Assembly (NCBI GenBank): GCA_963920765.1 | Contig: OY987252.1 | Span: forward strand, 5,565,966 to 5,629,965 | DNA from: Ulota crispa | Lineage: Eukaryota; Streptophyta; Bryopsida; Orthotrichales; Orthotrichaceae | Direction of reading: 5' to 3' | Length of the DNA stretch: 64,000 bases | Part shown: piece by piece, positions 1 to 13,600 of the stretch | Numbering within the stretch: the first letter of the stretch is position 1 | Layout: the number at the start of each line of letters is the position of its first letter | Notes under the pieces: generated by a model | The model's database searches: none | What the model saw: only the letters and a program-made list of their open reading frames with translations | What the model was told of the DNA's origin: nothing | Position numbers and translations under genes: made by a program

Positions 1-378
1 ATAGAATAATACTTTTCATATTGATCATATAATATTGAAGATTGTATATGTATAAACACCCTTTATCATGGATCTATGGTTTTTAAGGTAAGAATTTCCT
101 ACATTGATCATTGTTGCTAAATGAATTTATTATAAAAATACTTAGAGCAATCATGACTATTGTTATTGCAAAATGTTTTATTTATTGAAAAAAGTAAGTC
201 ATTATTGATTTTTGATTGTTCATGAATCAATTTTTTACAATTATGAAGATATGTGTATATTATTTAATATGGTTTAGTAATTCTTCTATATGAATAAGAA
301 TATGCATTGTTTTCTTTCATTGTTCATGAATATTTTTTTATAAGAATAAAAATATATTTTTCTCCATTTTAAATTTTC

Positions 379-410
<32 letters not shown>

Positions 411-1875
411 CACATATTTATATGTATATTCCTACTATTATGAATATCCACTATTTTGCATTATAGAAGATTGTTGATTTATTTAAGAAGAATATGAACA
501 TCCATTATTTGTGTATGCTTAGGGGTCTAAATGAATATTTGTGTTTCAGAAATGTACATAAGAAAAAGGTATTGATTTGTTTTCCTCATCATATTCTTAT
601 TAGTATTTTCTCCAATATTATCTTTCCAATAATGGTAGCGCTTGTTTTTTTCAATACTTTGGTTGAATATTTAGTTGTATAAGAAAAGCAACAGGAATCT
701 ATATTTTGATTTAATACCAATGAAAGTTTATTTAAAATATGTAGGAATGCTCAAAAAAGGAAATGGGATCAATTGTGATTGATTAGGGAAAACGCATGGA
801 CGTAGGTGCAACTTGCACCATGAGGGAAGGATAAGGAAGGTTTGATTTATTATTTATTTTGTTACAATGTTACCTTTATATGCATAAGATCACCCTACTT
901 GTTTTTTTTATTGAGGTTTATTATTTCTTTTATAGGAATAAGAAGTTTCATTGTTTAAGATCATTAATAATGAAAATTTATTTTATAAGAATTATAAGAC
1001 CTTCTTCTTACATTTTAAAATTTACATATATATTCTTTATACAAGAATGAACATCTCATTTCTTTCATCATTACAGTTTTGTTTCATTTGTTTAAAAAGA
1101 ATATTACCACTTATTATCTTCCGTTACTGTTTATATATTTATTTATTTTAAGAATAAGAATTCCCATTATTTTAACTATCATAATTGAGTATTTATTTTA
1201 TTATATATTTATATGTTAATATAAAATTATATATATCTATATACATATATATATATTAATATATATCTATATATATATTTAATGTTTTTATTTCTTTCCT
1301 AGACAATAAGAATATCCATTTTTTCTCAATCTTATAATATAGTTTTCACATTTTTAGTAAAAGTAGTGGATAGGTATTTTTAATATGGTTTTGTATTTTC
1401 TTTACAAGACTAAAAATATTAGTTTTTTGCTTTTATTGCATTTATGCATATCCCTTGTAATAAACAAGCACATTTATTTCTTATCATTTTTGTTGACTAT
1501 CATATGAAGCCCTATAATTCCTTTGTGTTTAGAGGCCCAAAACTCTTTCAAAATACTAGTCTCCAAACCTAAGTCAAAATTTTCATTGAAACTTACTTTT
1601 CAACAAATCCAACCTTAGGATCCTTTGGTGGACTTGCATAATTACATTGTCTGAAACTTCAAGAATGAATATCTTTAGCAATTGCAAGATCAATGTGCCT
1701 AAATTTAAAAAGGTATGTTTTTCTACTCTTTCCAGAAGGTGAAGTTCTATATTTCAAACTTTTTAGAGAAACACACGTACATTGTATTTCTTGTGTAATT
1801 TTGGCAATAAGTTGGAAAATGACTTGAATGCATTATAAAAAATGTTAATTTGGAAACAAAAAATTAGAGTCATTT
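1..1875. other. AT-rich non-coding DNA
   Basis: Very AT-rich, with a TA microsatellite at about 380-401 and further TATA-rich runs at 1200-1280. The short ORFs here have simple composition and resemble no family. No gene, tRNA or transposon end was recognised. Confidence 0.6.
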
Positions 1876-2648
1876 TTAACCCCTGAGCACCCAAGCGACC
1901 CGATATTGGTCGCTCTAGATTTTAAAGCCTTGTTTTGAGGCATTGGATCTAAATTTTTGGTCTTGCTATAATCTACAATTATGAAGGCATTTAAGTTGTT
2001 CATGTCAATGGAGTAATGGCAAGGAAAGTCAAATTGTTGTATAAGCGCTATAAGAGATTTGATTTGGTGAAACACCATACAGAGCAATGGTGTGGGTTAG
2101 CAAGCTGTGTTTTACAGGCTACAATTGGTCAATATCTCATGCAAGCTTCCTTGTATAAGCTTTGTGGTAGCAAGAAAGTTGTTGGCAAGGATTCAAGCAT
2201 GTTCTAAACCCTTATTATGGCAACTGTCACCAATTGTGCTGGTTATTGTTTTTTGTGCATTAGCAATTTGAAGCCGTAAAACTTGATAAAAAAAAGAAGT
2301 GCAATTTTCAATAATTTACAAGCGTGTGCATTGACATCTAATCTTGCTGCTCATAAAATTTGAATTGAATTTGGAACTTATTGAATTTTTTAAAAATCAT
2401 CAAATAGCAACTACCTACCAAAAAATGAGATTTTGTCATCACATGTTGTTTGATCAAATGTTAGAATCTCCCATCTCCTGTGGTGGATTGTTCCCAAAAT
2501 TTGCAAGCCATTTTCTAAGTAGGTATTCCACTATTTTCAATGGTCACTTTTTGTGGATCATATGATTGACCGAGATACGATGCATCAAAGTTGTTGGTCT
2601 CCAAAAATTTTGATTTTGGTGGATATGGCTTGGACGCTCAAGGGTTAA
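1876..2648. mobile_element. TTAA-flanked MITE, 765 bp
   Basis: TTAA at 1876-1879 and 2645-2648 bounds a segment with inverted termini. The left end is CCCCTGAGCACCCAAGC and the right end, reverse-complemented, is CCCTTGAGCGTCCAAGC (14 of 17 match). TTAA duplication with CCC ends is the hallmark of piggyBac-type elements. The interior has only short ORFs with no recognisable transposase, so this is probably a non-autonomous element. Confidence 0.65.
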
Positions 2649-4905
2649 AAAAATTGTAAAGTGAAAGGTACTAATGAATGAATGATATAACTAATATGCT
2701 AATATATTTTGGAAGAATCTGAAGATAATTAATCCCAATGGTGAGAGTACTCTAACAAACAATCAATAAATTTAATTTTCATTTTCATTAGAAAATTTTG
2801 GAAATTAAGAGTAAAAGATAACTTTACATGTTTTTCCTACCCTCTTCCTACCTTCATTGATTGCAAAATAAAACTCTTTTTAACTCTTACCTCATTATTT
2901 GGAATTAAGTGATTCAACTTTTTTTCTAATAAGTATCAAACTCTACAATTCTATTTATAAATTATTAAATATTTTAGAATATATTTTTTGCTGCCCGATT
3001 TGACATTTAAATTGAAAAACTTCTAAATTTTGCATTAGTTATTGGAATGATACAAAATAAAGCTTCACCTATATATTATGATGAGTAGTGCTCATCCATC
3101 CTAAGTATTTCATGAAAAAATTCCAAATTATGAAGTCAATAGAGCATGTCCGAGTTCACATAAAGTTTGAATTGGTTTGCTTGGTCCTTTAGGATTTAAG
3201 AAGAAGAATGTTTTTCATTAATTTTGTTAATTATGAATGAATGATTTTTCTGTAAGAACAAGAACACCCATTTTTTTTCCTTCATTATTATGTTACTTAC
3301 TATTTAATAATAAATTTAGACTATTGATTCAATTACCTTATTACAATTAAGTGTATGTGCATAAGAGTATTAACACTTTATTTTTATCATCATTAGTTTC
3401 TATGTCTGTTTTTGAACAATAAGAATACCAAAATCTTTTACTTACTATTTGTCACTATTTCTATTTATAACAATAAGTACACATGTACTTCCATATAATG
3501 TGTATTCACTTGGAAAAAAACAAATGACATTTCTTTACAACTTCATATGCATCATTTGAAAATTTCATAATGAGTTGTTGTGTACATGAGTTACGTTACT
3601 CCCTTGCTTTAATTTGTTGTCATTAATATAGCATGTTCACTAGAGGCATTCAGTCACGTCTACTCCTAGGGTGATTGGTGATACCCAGTTGGCAGTCTAG
3701 CAAGTACCATTTATTGACGACAATTTTCCAATATTGGAAGCGTTGTTTCTGGTTGTCTGCTTTTTGTTCTCAGCTTTGTTCTCCAACATTGTCGATTGTT
3801 TTGGAGCCTTCTTTGTTTAGAGAGACTAATGTTGCGCATTACTTGCAAATACTAAATACAGTAAGATACAAGACAAGATTTTGTTGTATTGGCCGTCTTG
3901 GAGAGCGCTGTGAATTCTGACTTGCAATTCTAGCAAGGAGGCAAGGTAGTTCTTCATTTTGCTTTTTACATTGTTCTGCTCCACGCAACTTCATTTTCCA
4001 CCTAAAAGTCTTTACTTTTGTTTGTAATTGGACAATGCTACAAAAATTTCAATTCCAATTTAGTCCGCTTCTTTTTCCTTTTTGATTTAGGATGGATCTA
4101 CATCCGCCAAAACCTTTATCATATTGTAAACCTGAGTTGAATTCCAATGCATTTCTGCAACTATGCTAGTTCAGTGCAATTAACAAAGCCGTTGTGATGT
4201 TGTTTTACTGTGCAATTTTATTCAAGGACCACTAAAACCAACAACGCATGGAATTGCTTAGGGTTGGAAGGAAGAAGTTGAAGTGCGTGAAGGCCTCTTG
4301 GTAAAATCTCTCTTTTTAGTATGTTTTGTGCTTGAGATATACTCATACTCTCTTTGGAGGTTTAGCAATGAATTCATGATTTCTATTGAATAGTTTGCCA
4401 AAACCCATTACTTCTTTTCATTCAGTTGTACTAGTACAAGGTGTCTTGCACTGTTGTATTATTTAAACCCTCTGAGAGAACTTTCATTCAGTTCAAGGCT
4501 TAGGTCTCCATTTCATTGCTTGTATAGTTTTTCAAATGATTTGATAAAATTTGTAAATCTTGCTTTAGAATGTAGAGGAAGCTATTGAGCAATCGCACAT
4601 TTGATTTGTACAATGCGTGATAATCCTATATGTTCTATTGTAATGTGTGTAGTTACTCCCTACCTTTTGAGTACTATTTTGTACTTCTTGTACTATTTTG
4701 GATGTGTAGTATTTGTTTCAAACAAATTACATTGTGCCTTCACTGCTTTGCATCTCTCCATCGTAATTTTGTTGTAACATAGGGTCTTTTCAGAGAAAAT
4801 GCAGTGCTTAAGAAATTTTTCCTCTAAAAATAAATGTTATAGGTTTAGGGTTTAGATCTTCATGGCATAGTTTTATGTCATTTTCCTTATGCTCTAATCA
4901 AATGC
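2649..4905. other. Non-coding spacer
   Basis: No gene recognised. Composition becomes less AT-rich from about 3600. GTAC motifs typical of the following block appear from about 4430, as at 4676-4710. The stretch before 4906 could be promoter or leader of the RING-like gene, but no clear TATA box can be assigned. Confidence 0.4.
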
Positions 4906-6680
4906 TTGAATACTACTTTAGGGCAACAAATGACTAAGGTGCGGGATATGAGGTCTACCTCGGTGTTGCAAGCACAATTGCGGAGGGCCCATTCCCTCTC
5001 CCATCTACGCGACGGTGCTGCACGTAGCACTCCTAGTCAGGAGCTGCATGTTGTTGTAGAGGCATTGGAAGATGACCCCCTTGCAGACGCAGATAAGGGT
5101 GATGGCGAGGAAACTAAGGGGGCCGAGGGCAGCAAAGGCAACAAGGGGTTGAGGATAGCCATTGCAACAAGGGGGCTGAGAGCAGCAACGGCAATGAGGG
5201 AAGCAAAGGGGGCAAGGCCCTCCAGGAGGGCAAGGGCAGCAACGGCTGCGAGGAGGGCGAGGAGTTGGAGTTGGATGTTGACGACGAGTTGGAGAAACTC
5301 TCCAACCCACCACCAGTACTCATGAGAACTGATTTTGTCACCAAGTACGGGTTCAAAGACAAGGGATTCTTGCCAAATTGCTTAACTAAATGGCAAGGTA
5401 AACCTTTTGACGACAAGAAATGCGTCGCTGTTTTTGGAAAACCGGTGGAGAGAGATAGATGCTATGGTTATAGTTGGAAGGATGTCAAGTCCTAGAGGAT
5501 CCAGAGTAGGATCAAAGAGCTCCTACAAGCTCTATATCAACGAGGAGTTCCTCGTGCTTTGCTCCCTCACAAGATGGCCAAGGATATTGTTTTGGAGAAT
5601 GAAAACGTACAGCTCAATTGGGCTGCCTATGGAGAATCCACAAACAAGACTCAGCGTTCTAACCATGAGAGGAATGTCATCCAGTTGCAAAAGCTGAAGA
5701 AGATGAAAGAAACAGTGAAAGAGACTAGAAAGGTGGGTCAACAGCCTTGGCAAAAACTACATGTGGACAGAAGAGAGCTGCAATCAGAGGTTTGTGAGGG
5801 GAAAGGGAGCTGGATTTAAGGAGTAGTTCTGGAGGGGGAGGATTGTCACTCCAAGTTTGAGTATTTGGGCCAATTGTTGGTGGTGGAGAACCTAAAGCTC
5901 AAGGTCTTATTGGATGCTGAGCAGGAAGCTCTCACAGCAAAGGAAAAACACCATAGTATTTCGAATTGTCAAAAAGGGATTCTGAAGATCATGAAGTTGA
6001 AGCAAAAGGCATACAAGAAGCAATTGAGTGCCTCAAGAAGTAGAACGGTGAACTTGAAGTTGAAGGAGAAGGTGGACGCGTACAAAAATTAAATACGTGA
6101 CGTACAAAACACGGTGAAGAAGTTGGAGAAATCCATTTCTACGAAAGAAGAGAATCTGGAAGTTGAGCGCCACCAAGTTTTGCAGATGCGGATGCAGGTT
6201 CGTGCCTTACAGGAGGAGCATTCTTACCTGGGACATGCATCATGCGGCTTCCACTTGCAACCGTTGCCAACGGTGTATGGAACAAATGAAACAGGCAGCG
6301 CAAGAGATTCTTTGTGCGCTCTATGCTCTTTTCCATTCCTCAATTTTGAGACGATTATCTCCGCATGTAGACACGTGTATCATCCATAGTGTGCATTGGT
6401 CAATTTTACTGATAGCACAAAATGCTGTGCTTATAATTGCAAGCAAGTTCAGCCCATTGAATGGATCATGAGCTTTGGTTGGAGGAGTGTTTGTGGGTGT
6501 GGACATCTTGGAGGTGGAAGTGAAGAGTGGATAAAGTTGAAGGCAGAGTGTAACACTGCTATCACAAGAGGATTAGCAACTAGGAGTGATATAGCAACGA
6601 ATTTTTGTGCGTGCATCCAACAAAAGAGATCCGCTGCCAATGAGGAAGGTGATATTCTACAACTGCATTATGATTTTTAG
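4906..6680 (+). pseudogene. Decayed coiled-coil protein with C-terminal RING-like zinc finger
   Basis: The frame starts at ATG 4906, shifts once near 5148 (apparently one base lost from a G run), then stays in a single frame to 6680. It is broken by four stops: TAG 5493, TAA 5817, TAA 6090 and TAG 6387. Order: a Gly/Asn/Lys/Glu-rich repeat region (5100-5250), a conserved-looking block with RIKELLQALYQRGVPRALLP (about 5505-5620), long Lys/Glu coiled coil (5680-6210), then a zinc finger (6310-6450) with CALC, CRHVYHP*CA and CCAYNC. The stop in HP*C replaces an expected Trp. The layout resembles transposon-carried RING-like proteins of repeat-rich plant genomes. It could be ubiquitin-ligase-like, but the function is unknown. 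The copy is surely non-functional as read. Confidence 0.6.
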
Positions 6681-7271
6681 ACATGCTTATTAATTGGTAC
6701 ATATGGAGAAAGCTAGTCACACTTTTTCTTGGTATATAATGTTTGATGTGCTTGATATTTAGAAAGGCAGTATTTGTAGCATTCCTTACATTGTTTGTAT
6801 CATGCTATGTCAATTTTGTATAGTTATATAATGTTTTGTATATATAGTAACCTGAAGGGTGCTTTGAGGTTATAGTTATGTACTTGATGTCTATTTCCGT
6901 CATCATGGATATATTTGATTTGAGTTTTGTATTTCTAGTTTGTATTGTTTGGTGACTTTTTGGATGCGTTGTTACCCGCATGTGCATTGGGGTTTCTTTA
7001 TTTGTAATTCATGTTCATTGTAGTACTTCTTGTTGTACGTCTTGTAGTTTGTTCATGACAATTTGTACAAGTTCAGGTATTGTTAGTATTTAGGCAATTG
7101 TACTGGTGTTTGCAATGTATTTTGTTCTTGCCTTGATTGTATGATTGGTGCAACGTGTATGTACATATGGAGCAGAGTTGTACATTTTGTATTATGACCG
7201 GTAACATTTTTGTATGTTTGTACCCAAATTAGATACAAACATCATGTACTCAATTCACAATTGTATTTGGA

Positions 7272-8564
7272 TGCAGGTCTTAGTTCCTTGGATGGAGAGG
7301 AAGGGAGAGGATTTAGAGTCAATGAGGAGGGGGTAAATGAAGAACAAACTAATGGAGAAGTGGGTCCTCTTTCTAGGCTACAAGAACAATCGCAAGGGGA
7401 ATTTTTGGAACCAGCAATACCTTTGAGACAAACATCAATTGGGTACCATTTTGAAATGTTTCATTTTATTTGTTTTATTGATTTATGAATTTGTGCAGCA
7501 TAACCATCAAACTGCGTTGAGTACTACATTTAAAATTTGGTTTTTTGGAATGTAGGACAAAGATGCTAGCGCACCCATCTACTCCAGCCACTACCGAAGA
7601 GGGAGGTGATCAATTGGTGGTGTAGGGCTGTCAAGACTCCTTCTATATTGGATGTGAAGAGTGTACTAGAGCAATGCAAAATTTTGCTCTACACAAGTTT
7701 GGGTATGATGCTTGAATCTTCCCTAAATAAATGTCGACTTTTTCTTACAATATCTTTATATTTTTATAATTCTACGGATATGTACATGTGAAACATAATA
7801 TCTACACTTAGTTGATGTGTGTTTGTTGCGATGTAGTCTTGTCTCTTGGGATGTAGGGGCAATGCAAGGAAGAGGCTTAGATCAACATCCCCACATGAAG
7901 CCTAATATAAATATGTCATGTTTGCTAGGTATTTCATCTTGACAAATTACGTTCCAAATGTATAAACTGTAACAATTATATTAATGTTTTCTATATTGAA
8001 TGTAAAGGTTTAATGGAGATGTGTATGTTTGGTACATATATCAAACAATTTCTATGTACACAAACAAATTACTACAAATTTGTACAAAAGTGTACGTTTT
8101 TGTAAAATGTGTGTCTTTTGGAATGTAGAGGTAGATCAGGAAAGTGTAGTAAGTGTACAAATTTGTACACTTGGTTTTGTATGGAATGTGTAAGCCATAT
8201 CAATCAAGAAGCAAATCACAGTCATGTGGACCAACTTGCTCATCCCAAGACGGACAGTGATGGTGGACATTGCGGTAATGCGGAATACCCTGGCAAAGAA
8301 GACACAGCTGAAGCCCCTATGCAATAGCTGGACTAGTGCGTATTGGAAGAAGGAAATGTTGAAGAATCGATTGACGGCACTGGAGGTGTTGTTGACAAAA
8401 CCACAGGCACAGTAGCATGCAAATTTGAAGGTCCTACTATTGCCAAAGTTGAAGGTGGAGAAGGTCCTAGTATTGAGGAAAAGGTTGATGACAAAACCCC
8501 TGGAGAAGAAGAGGAGGCACAAGGCATCGTAGGAGAAGAGGAAGATGAGGTTACTGAACCTTGA
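7272..8564 (+). pseudogene. Unrecognised exon-like pieces, acidic and zinc-ribbon-like
   Basis: Several coding-like segments begin right after TGTAG or TGCAG acceptor-like sites: 7276-7440 (Glu-rich), 7556-7640, 7856-7915, 8129-8325 and 8343-8564. The piece at 8129 carries a C-x2-C-x7-C-x2-C cluster (CSKC...FCMEC). The last piece is acidic with repeated VEGGEGPSIEE-like phrases. The intervening DNA is rich in GTAC. They may be 5' exons of the SET-domain gene that follows, or another transposon protein; a continuous reading frame could not be joined. Confidence 0.3.
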
Positions 8565-8904
8565 TACCCAACAAGATTTGGATATGATCTTGTTTCATGA
8601 CTTTGTCATTTTGAATAGTTTTTTTACGTTCAAAGGTTATGGGTGCTACATGTGCAATTATATAACATATGTGTGTTTGTTTCAAATTTAGGAGGAGTAA
8701 ATAGAAGTCTAAAGAGACGGCAAAGCAAAAGAAAAAGAAGCCCAAGCAAGTAAGACCTAAAGTGAGCAAATCAGCACCAGTGAATTGGGCAAGGGATCTA
8801 CCTTCTTGGCACCTGTAATGTTTAGTTTGCAATTCCCTTCATGAAGACTATAACAACCGCTACATCAAGCTTACATGTTTTTGAGGTTGTGTTTCTGTCT
8901 GTAG

Positions 8905-10499
8905 GGACAATTGTGGTATGATGTACGCAACTTGTCCGACGGATTGGAAAAAGTTCCAATCACGGTGTGTGTACCAAATACAAAATACCATGCTTTAGAA
9001 GAATTTCATTACTATTCTGAGTCCAAGCTTTCTACAATTGCATGTCAGAAGCTAGCTAAAATGGAATTTGATTTCTCCACCTCTTGCCAATGTGGTGAGT
9101 GTACTTGTTATGGCCATGCGTGCCGCTGTGGGATGAAATACCTTTTGTGCTTGTGCTTGGCTTATGACAAACGTGGTTGTTTACGGAGTTCCATCCTAAA
9201 CTAGCAGGTGAGTATATTACTAATGTTATTACACTATAATTTTTTATTTACTCACAAATCATACGGTTTCAATCTCTTGTGTACAGAAACATTTATTGTG
9301 TGTTAACCGTGTACTCAATTGTACTCTTGGTACTAATTGTGTACTATTTAGTACACTTGGCAGGTTTTGAAGGAGGAGACAATATTTTGCAGTGTAAAAT
9401 GTTGTGAGGTGAAAGGTTATGCCTGCCCGAGTCATATCAATAGGGGGCTCCTTCAAGAGTGCAAGGATTTTTGCAGCTGCAAAGGAAATAGAGTTATTCA
9501 GAGGAGATTATGCATGCCCATTGAGGTTTTTTGGACTAGAGAAAAGGGCTAGGGGTTGCAGGGGAAAAAGCACATCTGGAAAGGAACGTTTGTCTTTGAG
9601 TTTTTAGGAGAGATAGTTACAAACATGGAGCTCATGTAGCGCAGGGCTTCTTCAAAGTTGGGGACATCAGAGGCATTCACACTAGCACTTGATGCGGACT
9701 AGAAATCCAAGCTGGTTGTGATTGATGATGTGGCATTTTGCATTGACAACACTTTCTGGGGAAATGTCAATAGATTTCTTAACCACAAGTATTTTGCGTA
9801 CGTATATACTTATATAATTGTGAATTGCATTTATTATGACTATTATTGTATGCATCAATGTTTCATGGTAGTTTACGAGAGGCTAAAGTTCCCTTTCCTT
9901 GCTAGGTGAAGTGTTCACCATTGGGAATACCAATGGTGTAAAATTCATATTTTGTAATTTTTTGTACTAAATATTTTATTAACTTGATTGTAGTTTAACT
10001 AACAAGTGAAGGTCAAATGTTTTCTTGTTTTATGTACTAGTGTACTTTTTGTCAATTGTGCTATCAACATATAATGTTAAGGTCATATCTTTTTATGTTT
10101 GACTCTTTGGTTTCAAAAGACTTCTATAGTTGTGGAGAAGGCACTTTCATTTCAATTAAAGATTTGTTAATATTGAATTTTACAAGCTATTGCAAATAGC
10201 TTGCTCAGAATCTCATCAGTTGCAGTTGCTTGATTTCCAGATGTGAAGATGCCAACCTCATTGATGTGCCCATCAGAAGGAGCTGCAAGGATCCAAGACT
10301 TTACCATATTGCATTCTTTGCACAATTGGATATTCCTCCATTGGAAGAGTTGACTTGGGATTATGGGTGTAGTTTTGAAATGCCAATTGTAGATGCTGTA
10401 ATTCTGTTTTGTTGTAAGTGTGGTAGCACTCACTGCCGTGACAAAGGAAATCCCCCAATTTGTCCAACAATCAATTTCTTACCATCATGTAGAAACTAA
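8905..10499 (+). pseudogene. Decayed SUVR-type SET-domain histone methyltransferase
   Basis: Three exons are visible. The first (about 8905-9206) holds the pre-SET part with CQCGECTCYGHACRCG and ends at a GTGAGT donor. The second (about 9364-9788) holds the rest of pre-SET and the SET start, KGTFVFEFLGEI, DAD and GNVNRFLNHK. The third (10241-10499) holds DANLIDVPI, HIAFFAQ, EELTWDYG and the post-SET CKCGSTHC. The intron 9789-10240 joins in phase to give NHKC, matching the SET NH-x-C motif. Exon 2 has three in-frame TAG stops, two at positions where SUVR proteins have Trp (KG*GL, DAD*), and exon 1 needs a frameshift near its end. SUVR1/2/4 proteins methylate histone H3 lysine 9. A preceding Lys-rich stretch (8700-8800) may be its N-terminal part. 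It lies inside transposon-like DNA. Confidence 0.8.
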
Positions 10500-10538
10500 T
10501 GTCTCTATTTGGTGGAGTTCTCAATGAACTTACCGGTG

Positions 10539-10619
10539 TTGGATGTGTATCTAACGTTATGGGACTATTGGTGCAATACCATTTTCACGGATGTTACACA
10601 TGTTTAGATACACACCCAA
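10539..10619. repeat. Inverted repeat just past the SET pseudogene
   Basis: Arms TTGGATGTGTATCTAAC (10539-10555) and GTTTAGATACACACCCAA (10602-10619) are inverted copies with few mismatches and a loop of about 46 bases. It begins 40 bp after the SET-gene stop. It could be an RNA hairpin in a 3' UTR or a remnant of a small element. Confidence 0.55.
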
Positions 10620-13600
10620 GAAGTGTTAGCATTTTAAGACAAAACAATTAATTTTGCAAAGAAAACAAAACTATATGTCCTTGAGAAGTTGTACAAATTT
10701 TGTACAAAATTGTACACAGAGTATGAATTTGTATAGAAAGTATGGAGATGTACACACGGTATTATACATGGATGTGTTGTAAACATGGTGTGAGTACTAC
10801 TGATTTTGGACATATAATTTATCATGAAGTGAAGCACAACACTACACCCAATGCATGGACTATATGAACTAAGTGTGTTTGTTTCCACGCAAACATCCAG
10901 CCACCCTACCAATCCTTGAAATACTTGAAGCAAAAGCTGCAAGGACATGTTCCACCATTTACCCATAGAGTGACATCAAGCGTAATACCACTCATCCAAT
11001 GTAGTTTTAGCTATGTTCAGCTTTGGATAGGCTGTTGTCATTTGCAATTTCTTGTATTTGAGTTTCTCTTTTTAAACCACTAAACATGCCATTGACCGCA
11101 GACGCTCAAGCCGCTCAAAAGCTTCCTTTTATTTTTCCAAAGAAATGAACATTGAATAATATTATCAGATATAGTAAACTATACAACCCATGAAATTTGT
11201 GCATTAAATTTCAATACTTGTAGGAAATGAAAACAGCAAGGACAACCTTCTTTGAGTTCTTGACAACATACTAGAACAGCAAATGAGAGGACCACCCTCC
11301 ATTACTTTAAATAAAGAATCAAAGCAATGTAAAAAAATCATTGTATATCATTAGTCAAGATTGGTGACTAATTAGATAATAGTATACAGTTCTAAGAATC
11401 CCTTTGAAGCATTCATAAAGGTTGAAACAAAAATTTCACAAAACAATTGAAATAGGAAAAAAAAAATCTCATCTACAAAAACAAGCTGCTTATGTTGCTT
11501 ATACTACTTAAAGCTTGCACTATATAAAAAGGAACCACCCATATACAATTCATTGTGAACTCCAATACTGAACGCTAGTGAGCTTGCCCATGCATCTTGT
11601 AGTTCAATCTCCAATTGTTGTTGCTATGACAATTCAACCTCATAGTGACAAATTGATGTCCTTGTTAATCATCACTATTGTAGTTCTAAAAAATGGCACA
11701 ACTTTTTCTCAAAATTCAAAGCCACAAACAACCTCAATAAACAGTCAATATCATTGTTTTTATCTTGCAAGATCACATTATGTCAAAAATCAATGAGCAA
11801 ATAACCCACACTACCAAATTAACATGTTCAATAGGTCATACCATAATGCTGACAACAAAGAAGACCCTACTTGAGGATTGGCTGCAATTAAGTCCACATC
11901 TACTAGGTAATAGTTTTTTGTCTAGTAATGTCCACTATTTGGACCTTGCAACAACGTGGCCAAACTCATTGCATTCTAAACTGCTTTTTGAAATTTAGGT
12001 ATCAAGTAGTACATGACAGGTTAACCAAAGATTCTGAACAATCTATTGCATAAAAGGGTTTGCCCACAATTCAACCTAACAACAAAAACAACAAAAAACA
12101 GTCATAAGACTACACACAACCAAGTCTTAAGCTGTCTAGTAACTTCCGCAAAAAATGTAACCATATGATGATGAAATACAAGCACTATGTGACAAGAGAG
12201 TAATCCCCATGCAATTGATTTCCCCTATTACTCACACCACTAAATAAAGGGATCTACAAGTTTATAGGAATGTGAACTGCTGCTATTACATATAGCGTGG
12301 AGGCACATTTGTAAGTGCTCCAACTAGTTGTCCTACACTTCCACCCACTCATGTAATTTACACATGTCTTGGTCCTTTCACAACCATACATGTAGAGGAG
12401 GTCTTAGGGAGAGCTTCCTCTTGCTTATTATGACTCACGGTCCAAAGCTGAAGAATAGAAACAGCTGCATCCACCATATGCAAAATCAATGTACGTAGCA
12501 TTTTCAATTTTCTACGCCAGCTATCAGTGGCTTCAATGCAAAATGTTGTTCATGATGTAGTTAGAAAAGGTCCGTCTAAATGTACATTAAGAAGTACAAC
12601 ACTAATTTTGATACTCCACATTCAACTATTCTTTATTTCTTATAGAATATCACCATTGTTACTCATCATGTAAGTACAAACATTACAAACACTGCAACTG
12701 TGGAATTAAATGTTTTAAACAACTATGAATGATGAATCTTGGTTACAATTAGTACATTTTGTATTGTTGATACCATAAGAAGGTACTGAAACAATGTACA
12801 AATAGTCATTCACATATTGCTAGCAGTACAAATGCAGCTATATATCCTACTACAAATACTATGAACAATACAAGGTCTGAATAAGAAATATTTGAACAAT
12901 CCTAAACTTTGAAACTTGGTTAGAATTAATACAATCATTATTTTTGGAACTATAGGATGGTATTGTAGCAGTACCCTCAAATATTTTGTCAAGTAGCGCA
13001 ATTGGTACAAATGCATTAACATCCTAGTACAACAAGATACTCTTGTAATAATAGTACATAAAGCATTATAGAAGTTGACGACATACAAGGAGATGGGGTT
13101 ACTTACATTGTGAATTTACAGATTGAACATTGTAAAACTCAACTCTAATTCTCCCACTATACAAATTGTAAGCACCTGAAATTTGAATCGTCTATTGTAC
13201 TACTTGCAGGACATGATTAAATCCAAACAGTATGCTCATTTCCAGAAACAAACAGCCTTTCATTTCATCAATTTATGAAATTGTAGTCTATGTTAAACCT
13301 ACATTGAAGCTTAACCTAATTCAATTCAAGAAATGATAACAATTGGAATAACATAGTAAAATAGTAATAAGTGCATTAGAATGTAAAAAGGACATTAATT
13401 TTGTTGTCATGAGTAAGGCTACATGCCAAAAATGGACTAGGACAAGATGTGAACTATTTCACTATGCACTACGCAGACTTGAATGTTAGAACTGCTATAT
13501 TCAGTTGGTGATTGCATTCACACACATTGCCAATGATGCCTTCATAATGTCCCTTGAAATGGACCATTGTAAGTTTTCTACATTTCAACAATGACAAACA

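Noticed and set aside
5005..5416. Minus-strand Pro/Cys- and Ser/Leu-rich ORFs at 5.0-5.4 kb
   Set aside because: They are the complement of the Gly/Glu repeat region of the RING-like gene; composition alone explains them.
8136..8522. 128-codon minus-strand ORF
   Set aside because: It lies opposite acidic repeat coding sequence on the plus strand and has no recognisable motif.
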